64,000 nucleotides of DNA. It comes from Vanessa cardui. Its lineage: Eukaryota; Arthropoda; Insecta; Lepidoptera; Nymphalidae. Under the pieces are notes generated by a model. The model searched no databases. It had not been told where the DNA came from and saw only the letters and a program-made list of their open reading frames with translations. Both the position numbers and the translations under genes were made by a program. Where the stretch lies: positions 186,001 through 250,000 of the forward strand of contig NC_061154.1 in NCBI RefSeq assembly GCF_905220365.1, written 5' to 3'. Below are positions 12,101 through 24,800 of the stretch, piece by piece. Position 1 is the first letter of the stretch, and each line of letters opens with the position of its first letter.

Positions 12101-15100
12101 GTGTAACTTTAACTTGCTCGGGGGCCTCTTCTATAACCTGTGCCGTTTCAGGTGTAACAGTGTCTTCGAGAGGTGTCAGTGTGTCATCGGTGAGTTCCTC
12201 TGTTTTGTGTACAGAAGTGACTGGTGTTTCATCGTCTTGTTGTTCAGTTATGATCTCTGTGGTTTCGACCTTAGGACCTACCTTCTTTTTGATGATGCGT
12301 TTGGTTATTTTCTTTTGTTTTGGCTTACCTTCAGGCGTTTCGACATCTTCAACCACTGTTTCCTCGGGAAGTTCGATGATTTCGACGGGTTTCGTTTCTT
12401 CTTCTTCCGGAGCCGTTTCCTCCGTGACGGACACCGTAGTTACCGGTTCCTCGTCTTCTTTTTCCACGGTTATTATTTCAGTTTTTTCCTGCTTTTTACC
12501 TTTCTGCTTTTTGATCACCCGTTTCGTGGTCTTGACAGTCTTCGTTTCACCAGTTTCGGTCGTAACTTGTGTAACTTTAACTTGCTCGGGGGCCTCTTCT
12601 ATAACCTGTGCCGTTTCAGGTGTAACAGTGTCTTCGAGAGGTGTCAGTGTGTCATCGGTGAGTTCCTCTGTTTTGTGTACAGAAGTGACTGGTGTTTCAT
12701 CGTCTTGTTGTTCAGTTATGATCTCTGTGGTTTCGACCTTAGGACCTACCTTCTTTTTGATGATGCGTTTGGTTATTTTCTTTTGTTTTGGCTTACCTTC
12801 AGGCGTTTCGACATCTTCAACCACTGTTTCCTCGGGAAGTTCGATGATTTCGACGGGTTTCGTTTCTTCTTCTTCCGGAGCCGTTTCCTCCGTGACGGAC
12901 ACCGTAGTTACCGGTTCCTCGTCTTCTTTTTCCACGGTTATTATTTCAGTTTTTTCCTGCTTTTTACCTTTCTGCTTTTTGATCACCCGTTTCGTGGTCT
13001 TGACAGTCTTCGTTTCACCAGTTTCGGTCGTAACTTGTGTAACTTTAACTTGCTCGGGGGCCTCTTCTATAACCTGTGCCGTTTCAGGTGTAACAGTGTC
13101 TTCGAGAGGTGTCAGTGTGTCATCGGTGAGTTCCTCTGTTTTGTGTACAGAAGTGACTGGTGTTTCATCGTCTTGTTGTTCAGTTATGATCTCTGTGGTT
13201 TCGACCTTAGGACCTACCTTCTTTTTGATGATGCGTTTGGTTATTTTCTTTTGTTTTGGCTTACCTTCAGGCGTTTCGACATCTTCAACCACTGTTTCCT
13301 CGGGAAGTTCGATGATTTCGACGGGTTTCGTTTCTTCTTCTTCCGGAGCCGTTTCCTCCGTGACGGACACCGTAGTAACCGGTTCCTCGTCTTCTTTTTC
13401 CACGGTAATTATTTCAGTTTTTTCCTGCTTTTTACCTTTCTGCTTTTTGATCACCCGTTTCGTGGTCTTGACAGTCTTCGTTTCACCAGTTTCGGTAGTA
13501 ACTTGTGTAACTTTAACTTGCTCGGGGGCCTCTTCTATTACCTGTGCCGTTTCAGGTGTAACAGTGTCTTCGAGAGGTGTCAGTGTGTCATCGGTGAGTT
13601 CCTCTGTTTTGTGTACAGAAGTGACTGGTGTTTCATCGTCTTGTTGTTCAGTTATGATCTCTGTGGTTTCGACCTTAGGACCTACCTTCTTTTTGATGAT
13701 GCGTTTGGTTATTTTCTTTTGTTTTGGCTTACCTTCAGGCGTTTCGACATCTTCAACCACTGTTTCCTCGGGAAGTTCGATGATTTCGACGGGTTTCGTT
13801 TCTTCTTCTTCCGGAGCCGTTTCCTCCGTGACGGACACCGTAGTAACCGGTTCCTCGTCTTCTTTTTCCACGGTAATTATTTCAGTTTTTTCCTGCTTTT
13901 TACCTTTCTGCTTTTTGATCACCCGTTTCGTGGTCTTGACAGTCTTCGTTTCACCAGTTTCGGTAGTAACTTGTGTAACTTTAACTTGCTCGGGGGCCTC
14001 TTCTATTACCTGTGCCGTTTCAGGTGTAACAGTGTCTTCGAGAGGTGTCAGTGTGTCATCGGTGAGTTCCTCTGTTTTGTGTACAGAAGTGACTGGTGTT
14101 TCATCGTCTTGTTGTTCAGTTATGATCTCTGTGGTTTCGACCTTAGGACCTACCTTCTTTTTGATGATGCGTTTGGTTATTTTCTTTTGTTTTGGCTTAC
14201 CTTCAGGCGTTTCGACATCTTCAACCACTGTTTCCTCGGGAAGTTCGATGATTTCGACGGGTTTCGTTTCTTCTTCTTCCGGAGCCGTTTCCTCCGTCAC
14301 GGAGACCGTAGTAACCGGTTCCTCGTCTTCTTTTTCCACGGTAATTATTTCAGTTTTTTCCTGCTTTTTACCTTTCTGCTTTTTGATCACCCGTTTCGTG
14401 GTCTTGACAGTCTTCGTTTCACCAGTTTCGGTCGTAACTTGTGTAACTTTAACTTGCTCGGGGGCCTCTTCTATTACCTGTGCCGTTTCAGGTGTAACAG
14501 TGTCTTCGAGAGGTGTCAGTGTGTCATCGATGAGTTCCTCTGTTTTGTGTACAGAAGTGACTGGTGTTTCGTCGTCTTGTTGTTCAGTTATGATCTCTGT
14601 GGTTTCGACCTTAGGACCTACCTTCTTTTTGATGATGCGTTTGGTTATTTTCTTTTGTTTTGGCTTACCTTCAGTCGTTTCGACATCTTCAACCGCTGTT
14701 TCCTCGGGAAGTTCGATGATTTCGACGGGTTTCGTTTCTTCTTCTTCCGGAGCCGTTTCCTCCGTCACGGAGACCGTAGTAACCGGTTCCTCGTCTTCTT
14801 TTTCCACGGTAATTATTTCAGTTTTTTCCTGCTTTTTACCTTTTTGCTTTTTGATCACCCGTTTCGTGGTCTTGACAGTCTTCGTTTCACCAGTTTCGGT
14901 AGTAACTTGTGTAACTTTAACTTGCTCGGGGGCCTCTTCTATAACCTGTGCCGTTTCAGGTGTAACAGTGTCTTCGAGAGGTGTCAGTGTGTCATCGATG
15001 AGTTCATCTGTTTTGTGTACAGAAGTTACTGGTGTTTCGTCGTCTTCTTGTTCAGTTATGATCTCTGTTGTTTCGACTTTAGGACCTACCTTCTTTTTGA

Positions 15101-15853
15101 TGATGCGCTTTGTTATCTTCTTTTGCTTTGGCTTACCTTCAGGCGTTTCGACCTCTTCAACCACTGTTTCTTCGGGAAGTTCGATGATTTCGACGGGTTT
15201 CGAGTCTTCTTCTTTCGGTGTCGTTTCCTCAGTCACAGACACCGATGTAATCGGTTCTTCGTCTTCTTTTTCAACGTTTGTTTTTTCTTGCTTTATAACT
15301 TTTTGCTTTTTGATCACGCGTTTCGTAGTCTTGATAGTTGTCACTGTGTCTTTTTCTGATTTTCCTTGTGTTATTTTTTCTTCTTCGTGTATTTCTGGTA
15401 CGAATGAGTCTTCCTGAGTAATATCAGGTGTTTTTTTAGTTACGCGAGTATCTTCATCAAACATCTCTTCAATAAAAACTTGAGTTGGTAGTTTTGGGAA
15501 GTTTATATGGTCGTCTGGTAATTCCACTGTGCTTTGGTCTGTGCAGTTGTCATTAACGTTTTCTTCTCCATGATATTCCTCAATTTTCACATCATGTCGC
15601 ATTTGAATGTTATTAATTTTGTCAAAGTCGTCATCTATTGTTTCTTCTATAACGACGTCACCTTCTGTATTGATGATATCATTTGATTTCCGTTTTTTCC
15701 TTAATATCGTTCGTTTTGTTTTTATTTGTATAGGTTCTTTATTTCCTTCAACTTGCATAAATTTTGTTACAATCTCTTCCGATTCTTCTATGTCAGATGA
15801 TTTAGGTGATAGAGAGTGTAGATGTGTTTTATCTGGAATTAAGTCATTTGTAT
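1..15853 (-). CDS. sls: sls exon 33: giant exon of 156-residue K/E/T-rich repeats, open at the left edge
   Basis: Phase 1 in; no stop for at least 15,853 bp (about 5,284 codons) to the window edge. The first 130 residues are unique and charged (IPDKTHLHSLSPKSSDIEES, TKRTILRKKRKSNDIINTEG). After that come tandem 156-residue units. A typical unit has VTQVTTETGETKTVKTTKRV, IKKQKGKKQEKTEIITVEKE, DEEPVTTVSVTEETAPEEEE, TKPVEIIELPEETVVEDVET, PEGKPKQKKITKRIIKKKVG and PKVETTEIITEQEDDKTPIT. Basic TKR(V/I)IKK clusters alternate with acidic stretches. No Cys, Trp or Met occurs in the typical unit. The role is probably a PEVK-like entropic or charge-based spring. The absence of Met and of a stop in view hides it from start-to-stop gene finding. 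Confidence 0.93.
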
Positions 15854-18800
15854 CTACAGTATTTTATTTATACTTTGTTTAATTTTTTGTATAATTTTAC
15901 TAAAAATTATTTCCATAAAAACCCCTTTTTTTCGTTTTGGCTATTTTTGATATTGCTTAGAATTTGGCATGATATTAAATTAGAAAAATAAACTAAGTAA
16001 ACCTAAGGAACACAAATTATGTTGTCTTGAATTCGGTTACTTGTCCTCAACATTAACATGAATCTTGTATTTAAATATAATGTTATCAATTTAAATCCAT
16101 TCTACATTCAAATGGTACAAACAAATTGATCATAGTAAGGTTATAGCTTGTATGAAGATTACACCTTTTATTAATTACATGACTTATGTTTAGGATTTTT
16201 AGATTACATTTACATTATTATTTGTATGAAAGTCATACCTGTATTAAATGAAGTGGAAACTTGATACGACGTACAATTTTCTACATATTTTATTTTATGG
16301 ATTAATTTTTATAAAATAAACTATTTATGACCTGAGAGTTTCAGGAAATTAACAATTTTAATGACAATCTTTACAATAATTCCTAATTGACTAATAAAGT
16401 TGTGAATCATTCTTCAACTTTCGTTGGCCATAAAAAATGTAGTTACATTTTTAATTAAAGTTATGTTTAATCCGTTTTTTAAATTGAATTTTAACTTAAA
16501 CTAAATGAGATATTAAGTCGCTTAGGATATTTCAAAAAATGAATTCCAGTACCAAAATTTAAATTATTAAAAAACTTATTTGAATTACACAACAACAACG
16601 GCCTGTAAATTTCCCACTGCTTCGCTAAGGCCTCCTTAAATTACACATTATAACCATAATTTATTAAATACTTTTTTATAATGTACTGTAGACTATTAAA
16701 CCAAGTAGAATAACAATATTGTCATGAGATATATCATATAAGCAATTTGTCAGGGAAAATAACTTATTATATACATCAAACTTACAGTATACCTCAATGG
16801 ATAAAAACAAAAATGTCTTGAAAAAACTGTAAGTATTCCAGTACTTAAGCAAAAATAATATTTGAAGGAACCTTATTATGTGTTCCAATAGAAGTAACGC
16901 TTATTTACTCACCTATTTTAAATGTGTCTTGAAACGATGTAACGTCAGCGGCATCTTCTACAAGGGACACTTTACTGTCATGTAATTTAGGTTTAATTTC
17001 GTTATACGGCATAAGGTGTTCTTCTAAGGTTTTGTCAGTAATTTCTAATTCATTTGATAAATTTAAGACAGGTTTTAATTTCTGTTTGACTGGTTCTGTG
17101 ATTTGTAGGTCAGATTCGTTTTGTAAAGTAACGTTTTCTGTGACAATTAGAGTAGACATGTTATTTGTTTTAACTGTCGAATTATGTGTCTGAGCTAAAG
17201 GTATAGACAAATCAGCAACGAGAGACTCGGATATATTTTCAGTACATTGTAAATGTGTCATGTGTGTAAGGGAAATCGAAGCATTTTCTAAGCGTGACGT
17301 TTTATCAAAATTTGTTTCTACTTCATTTTCATGTATTAAAAATTCTGTTTGGTTCAAAGGTTCGTATTGAATGGGTTCGGATTTTAGACATTTTTCTTCC
17401 ACCATCAGCTTCTTGGTAATATTTTCGATATTTTCTTCGGCAATAACTATAGTTTGCTCAACAGGTCTGATTGTTAAAAGTTCTTCAGTAAGTTTTATTG
17501 TTTTTACTTCATCATTTGAAATATCTGTAACTGGTTCTTCACAAATCTTTTCAGACACAGTTAAACTTAAGTGAGAGTTTAAATCAACCGAAGCTTTTTT
17601 CAAGTTGGGTTGTATAGCATTAGTGAGATCATTAATATTTTCTAAAGGCTCTTGTTTAATAACATCTACGCCTTGAAAATTAATAGCAGTTTCGTCTGCT
17701 TTCTGGGCTTTAATAGATTCTGGTTTATTAAAATCCTTCGGCTTTTCTTCAGTTACTATTTCAGTCTGTTCAAAACTGTTTAATTCCAATATCTGTTTTT
17801 CAGCCATCTTAGGTACATTTTTCGGAATAACTAAATTTTCAGAAAGTTCATGGGCAATACTTTCTTGCGTGACATAGTTTTTATGAACCTCCAATTCATA
17901 ATCGACGCAGGTCTCTACGATACTGTTTTCTTTTAATAATTGTTTTGTACTTTCTAGTATCTGTGGGACTGAAGTTATCATTTCTTTCATAGCCGCTTGT
18001 GTTAGTAAAGCTTTCTCATCTTTTGGTTCATATTTACCAAGGGGGCCTGATTGTTCTTGGATCATTACTTCAGTATTTTCTGCAACTTTAAAAGTAGATA
18101 TGTCTTCCTTTGCATTTAATGTTTGAGGCTCACTCAACTGTGTTACTAATCCTATACTTTCATATGTTTGTTGTTCTTCTCTGTTTAAACTTTCTTCTAA
18201 AATCTGTGACTTTACAGCAGTCTCACCCACAGGTTTATAAAAATCATTAATTTTTGTTTCATCTTCAATAGCTATAATTTCACTTGTTGTAATATGATGG
18301 GTTGTTTGAATACTTGATTGCTGCTCTTTACTCATTGAAATTTCTTGTGATTTAAGAACATCTTCCTTTTCTTTTGTCAATGTGTCTATTATGGTGACGT
18401 GATGCTGGGTCTCCAACAGTAAAGACAATTTTTCTGTTTTTGGCTTACTTTTCTGTGGCATGTTTAACTCGGAATCAGATGGTATTATTTCATGCACTTC
18501 GATAGAGGGTTTCGTTTCAATAGATGACACAACTTGTTTAGGATGTCCTTTTCCTTCAACGTGTAATGTTTCTTCTTTATCTATTGATTCAATTTCAACA
18601 ACAGTAACATACGAAGCAGATTGTTCAATATAAGGGGTAATTTTTTCTGTTTTATCTAAATTGGTGGTCGATAAAATAGTTTCAACTTCGAATGGTATTA
18701 TTTCAGTGGTATCAATATGACCACCCATCTCAAGACTGGCTTGTGGTTTTTCTTCTTTGATGTTTTTATTTACTAATAATTCTTCAGATCTTTCTTCAGC

Positions 18801-21800
18801 TTTAATTTCGCTAACATTAAGAGCTTTCACAGGCTCTAGGCTAAAATCTTTAATACTTGTGAATTTATGTGTTAATGTTTTAATGGGTTCTTCGAGTTCA
18901 GAAGTCTGACAAACTTCTACATTTATATGACGATGTGAATTAAAATTAATATCGTTAATAGTTGTCATTGGTATATCACTTAATTTTAATTTACTTTCCT
19001 TTTCTGCCAAAATTTCCTCAGAAATATCTATATGTTTTGATGGTGTAAGATGATATTCTGCTTTTTGTGGTTTAGTTTCAACCGACGAAGGTAACATACC
19101 TTCTTGTTCATTGACTGTCGTCTCAGTTGATTCAATAGAAGGAATTACTGATATATTTGGTGTAGGGTGCAACGTGTGTGTTTTCGCTTTAGATGATTCT
19201 TTCAAATAAATTTCAGTCTCAGCAGGGAATATTTCTGTAACATCAACTGACTTCTGTTCTTCAATATTTGTATTTAATATTTGCATATCAAGTTTTTTAT
19301 CGCTTTCGATGAACTCTATTTTGTTTGACAAAATTACTTCAGTATTTATAATCCCACTATGTTGCATAAATTCAACTGAAGCATCTTGAATCGGTGAAGC
19401 AAATAGCTTATCGAAGGTTGCTTCTTTTTCCTGAACATCTATAGCACTTTCAATTAAAGCCTGTGATTCTACGAGATTAGAAGAGGCTGTCGATTTCCTA
19501 GGCTTTTCTTCAAATATAAATGTTTCTCTTTCAGCTGGTATAGTTTCTGTTTGTTGTAAGTTCAAATGTTCTAATGTTTTAACTTCCGGTTTTACCTCTT
19601 TTATAGTATCAGTAATGTCTGTTGTTGTTTGAATTATTAGTGCTTCTTCCACACTAGCAGTTTTACCATAAATGTCGTCAATTTTAATCAGGGCTGTTTT
19701 ACTTGGAGTTTCAAAGTTATCAGTTTTTTTAATGTTATCGCATTGTGCTAAAGTTTCTATTGTTTCCACACCACGTTGCTCACATAAATTTACAATGACG
19801 TTTTGTTTTTCGGGCGTAATTTGACTTAATAGGGTCTTCTCTTTTTCTGCCGTAACTTTTTCTTCGTGCTCCGGAACTGTCAGTGCCGAAACAGATACAG
19901 AAGCTTTCATTTTATTTGAACTCTCTTGCTTCTTTAAAATACTTTCTGAAGAATGTACTAAAATTTCTTGTTGCACTAAAGCTTCGGCGGTTATTGCAGA
20001 TGGAATAATTGATACACCAACTACTGACTGTGGTTTAAACGTTGTCGGTAAAGCCTCTGATTGAACTTGGTTTATTATAACCGCTTGATTGGAATCAATA
20101 TTTGTGAAAGCTTCAACTGTTTTTGGTTTATCATACGAAAGAATACCTTCCTTTTCAATATATTCTGCGGTTGATACAGATATTTCTTTATGAGCAATAT
20201 TTTCTATGTTGGCGCTAGAATATTTTGGGACAACATTTCTTTCGGTAAAACCTACAGTTAAATTTTCAAATAACTCTGAAGATATCGCAACTGGCCTGCT
20301 AACGATACCGGTGGTAGCTGTACTTGGTAACTCAAAAGATTCAGCGTTTTCATAAAGTTCCTCTTTCTCATTGGGTGTTACTTCAGTAACTTTAAGGCTC
20401 TCCTCCACTGAAATTAATTTAGGTTTAACAAATTTCGAATCAGGTGTGACGATCATTTCTAAAGAAGCTTGACTATCTAGGATTTTATTTTCAGATATGT
20501 TTAACGGATTAAATAGATTATGCACTAATTCAGCTTCCTCACGTGGTAATTTAAAATTATCTAATTGGTTCAAGGAATCCTTTAAATTAACCTCAGATGT
20601 TATAGGTACTTTATGTTCAATATCAATGTTAATTTTGGCAATCTTATCTGTAAATATGTTTTGAACAACAAGTTCTTCTTCGTTACAATTAGATGTTGTC
20701 TCAACGACGTTGATACTTTCATTTGGCATAAAGGAAGCTACTGGTTGAGTTTCATTAATTGGATTATCATCTAACTTTTGCAATTGCTCTTGAACTGTAG
20801 TTTGGAGGACTGTCAGTTCTTTATGTAGATCTCTTTGTTCATGCGCACTATGAAGGTTGCTTACAAATGGTTGTAAATAATCCAATTGATCTGTGGTATT
20901 TACTTCTAAAGTAAGCGGTGTTCTGAGTTGATGGGTAGATATTGGTTTAGTGCTTAAAAGTTCTGGAGTTTTATAGGTTTCCAGTTTATTTTCAGAATCT
21001 GTTAATCTTGTTTCTAAAACAGAAATTGGTATATTAGGGATTAAAGATATTGAAACATTTTCAGGGAGTTTAGAGGTGTAAGACTGCAAAGTTTCTTGAT
21101 CATGCACAAATGGTGATATGATAATTTTAGCATTCTCGGTAACAACAGCTTCTGTAGCTACTTTATCATTTGCTACATCTGGATTTTCCAATTCACTCAT
21201 TGATGACATTCCTATTGTTTCTGATATGATAATAGATTCTGTTGCTCTATAATCAACATTGGCTGTTGCTGTTTGTTTGTCGTCTTTATGTAAAAATTCT
21301 TTTTCGCTTTCATGAATTTGAACTTCATCGACAGTGTTTTTATCTAGTGCTGATATGATCACACGTGCTTGATTGCCTACGATAACTTCATCCGTTTGAA
21401 AAATATTTTCAGAATCATTAATGTTGGTTTCGGTGTTAAACTTGTGTTGATGCTCATTAAAGGCTATTTCAGCTTTTTTAGAAGAGAAAACGTCTGCATT
21501 AAAATCTGATTCTTTTATATTTGGAGTAGTCATATAATTAGTCAAACTTGAATGCAATACTAAATCGCTTGCTACTATAGCTCGTACCGGAGAGTCATTA
21601 AGTTCTAATGTACCTTCTTTTTCATGAATATCTTTCATAGAAACGACAATACTATCTTCAGAGGTAATATCTAAATTCACTTCTTGTAAAAGAGGTGCTT
21701 TAGGAACATTTAAAGATCCCTCTTTTTCTTGGACATCATGAATTTGAGTAATAATCTGATTTGACACTAAAATATTCTTTTTTGCCATTTCCGTGGGTAC

Positions 21801-24800
21801 TATTAATTCCGGATAATATTTACCAGACCTATCTTCAATAAAAACTTCCCCAACTTCAACAGATTCCAGTAAATTGAAGTTAAGTTTAGAAGTAACAGCT
21901 TTATCATTATTTTGACAGAACAATTCTTGTTCTTTAGATTCTTCATTAATTTCGGTAACGTTAAGCTCAGTCAGAGGTGATACGGATGGTATAGCGAACG
22001 ATTTTTTTACTGTGGAGTCTTTTAATGGAGCTTCTTTCAATGAAACGGTATCATGTGTGACGTGTAAAGCGTCCTGTAAAATTATCGTCGACTTTGCGTT
22101 CTGCTTTTGTATTTCCTCTTTATCAATGTCAACGGCTGAGATATTTGTAAATGTCTCTTCTGTCACTACAGTTTCTGCGGGAACTATAGCGGTATGAGCG
22201 GATTTATCGTATTTTATATCACTTTCTCGATACTCATCTACGGAGCTAATAACTTCTATCTGGGTTACCTCTAAGGGTTCTAACTCACTAAAAGTTTCTT
22301 CCACGTTTTTCAAAACATGTTTTTGATTGACTTGTAACGTTTCCTCTTTATAATGAGCATTTTGAATATTACTTACAACTGGATAATTAGCATCAAGTCT
22401 AACGTTCGCCACAATATTTCGTGTTTGTTGTTCAGATTTTATATGTGCTACTTCACTCGCAGGTATTATCTCAATTTTACTATCAGAAATATCTGTCGGA
22501 ACAGCAGAAGAATAAACAAAGCTTTCATCATCTAAATTTTCTGTCTCGTCTACTTCTAAATGCTCCACTTTTTGCTGTGGCTGCAAGTTCTTCATTTCTC
22601 TTGTCAACATTTCCATATTTTCAACTACTTCTTCCGAACCTACTCTTTGTTTTTTGTGTTTTTTGCGTTTCGTTCTGACATCTGTGAATACACAGTACCG
22701 TAAATATTGTTTAAAGTGACACAGGCATCAGTGTATTAAATTCATTATGTACAACAGCGTAAAGCTTTTGTTAATAAGTTATTTTTGAGTATCTTGCTCC
22801 TTGTTAATAACGTGTTTTACAGGTTTTGAATTTATATGGCGCTTAGTGAATGTGTAAATGATTATACAATAAATATATACTTACATTACTACTTATTAAC
22901 ATTCTATTAGACTGATGTTAAAGTATCCAACAAAAGCGTTATATAATACATCCAATATGTAAATATAGTAAATAATAGAAGCTGATGTCAAAGGTTTACA
23001 ATTTTACTAATAATATCACACGTACGGGTATTATATTGCCCCACACTAAATACTACTTATTTTCTAATACAATATTTTTAATTTACTAACTTAAATAATA
23101 CAAGCACAGATTTATGTTCCTCCAAAATCACACAATTGTCTTACCGACTATGTGAACCGAACGAAATACTTTTAAAGAGTATTTCTATACATGAGACGTT
23201 AATGTGATTCATTTGAAACAATCTTATCGTGAGCTACGGATAATACACCTTAACAAGCAATATAAATAATAACGCTACATTGCTTTTGCATCGCAAAACT
23301 GTAGAAGGTAATTGTTGTTGTTACGAAAATTAAAATAAATCAATGAAGGGTATCATATGTAAAACGAAAAAAAAATAAAGTCGCTGTTTTAATACCTGTA
23401 AGTAAAAGCGTTCGAATACAAAAGCATAAGCATAAATAAGTTTAATACCAATTTCTAAATACATTGAAGCACATTGTCTCTGAATAATCCTATAAACTTA
23501 CCTTCTCTATTACTTTCGTCAGAAGTGTGGGTTAAATCTGCAACAATATTTATTGTTCGTTCATCAACATGAATTTATTAAGTTTTACCACATATAATAT
23601 GATGTTTTTTTTTTTATTTTACCTTTCATCACTTTAATTGTTGACGTTTGGGCGAGTTCTTCAGTAGATGATTGTTCGATCATCTGAAATGTCACATTAT
23701 TTTTAGAAAGCTTGTATATGTGACGCTATTTACTGATTTCTGTACATTTCAATAAGCGTTTTCATTTAATAAAATGAGAAAAACACAGAAACAGTAGTAT
23801 AGTAGTATATATTTTTATCCAAAAGATATAAAAATAAAGAAATTTTTATTATAATAAATGAAGTTGTCTTTTCCAAATAACAAAATTGCGGTGTAATAAA
23901 TTTCCATAGTTTGAGAGGTGTTGCTAAACATTCAGTTAGAGGAACGGAATAAGAAGTTAGAGAGTGTAGAGTAAAACATGTGATGGCAGTACTTAATTAA
24001 CGTAAAAATGGACTTTTGACAGTTACCTCACGAGCTTCCTTCTGTTCCCAGGCACGTGGCTTAAAGTCTTCGGGATACAGATGAGTTATGACCTCTTCAA
24101 CAGCAGCATGTTTCAATTCAACCATTTTCATGAAGGCTCGGAACCCTACTTTGGCAGCAATGACGTCTTCATTTTGAGTCGTTTCTTCTGTGAGCACTTC
24201 AGTTATAAGGGCACCATGACCTTGGCGTTCTACCAAATTCACTAAAGCCGATTGTGATTGTGGCACTCGAAGTGCTGGGAAGTATTTTGAATCATACAAA
24301 CATTCTATCTCTTCCGTAGTTATACCTCTTCTTAGCATATATCCAATTTTAGCTAGTTCTCTCAAGGGTGACTCGCCAGGGCCGAACTCTTTGGCATTCA
24401 TCACTTCTAGCAACTCATTGATTTCAGATGACACTTTCAATTCTTCTTCGACCGTGTTTAATACTGCCTTGTATGTTTCATATGACTTTTCTAACGTTTG
24501 TACTGTTTCTTCATTTTGTTGTTGAGAAGTGATCAAATATTCATGTGGCAAAATTACTGGTTTTAATATTTCCGTTACATTATTTTCAAGTTTACTTTTC
24601 TCTTCGACCTTTTTAAGTACAGCAATATCAGTAGTTTCTATAGAATCAGCCTCTCTGAATGTAACCTGGGCCGCTTCTTCCGCCGTTCGCTCTGTCTCGA
24701 GAGGCTTTGTGAACTCAGTTGCACTCACAGATGACACTGTTTCTTCCGTTACTTTTTTTGTAGTTTCCGTTTTAATGGTTTTCCTTTTCTTAGTCGATAT

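Noticed and set aside
18..15417. Many plus-strand open frames in the left 15 kb, including two of more than 3,000 codons
   Set aside because: They repeat with the 468/936-bp period and are Ser/Val/Phe-rich mirrors of the minus-strand exon. The minus frame has proper splice sites and fits the neighbouring exon phase.
1..15456. CRISPR-like regular repeats
   Set aside because: The units are 468 bp, contiguous without unique spacers, and form a continuous eukaryotic reading frame.
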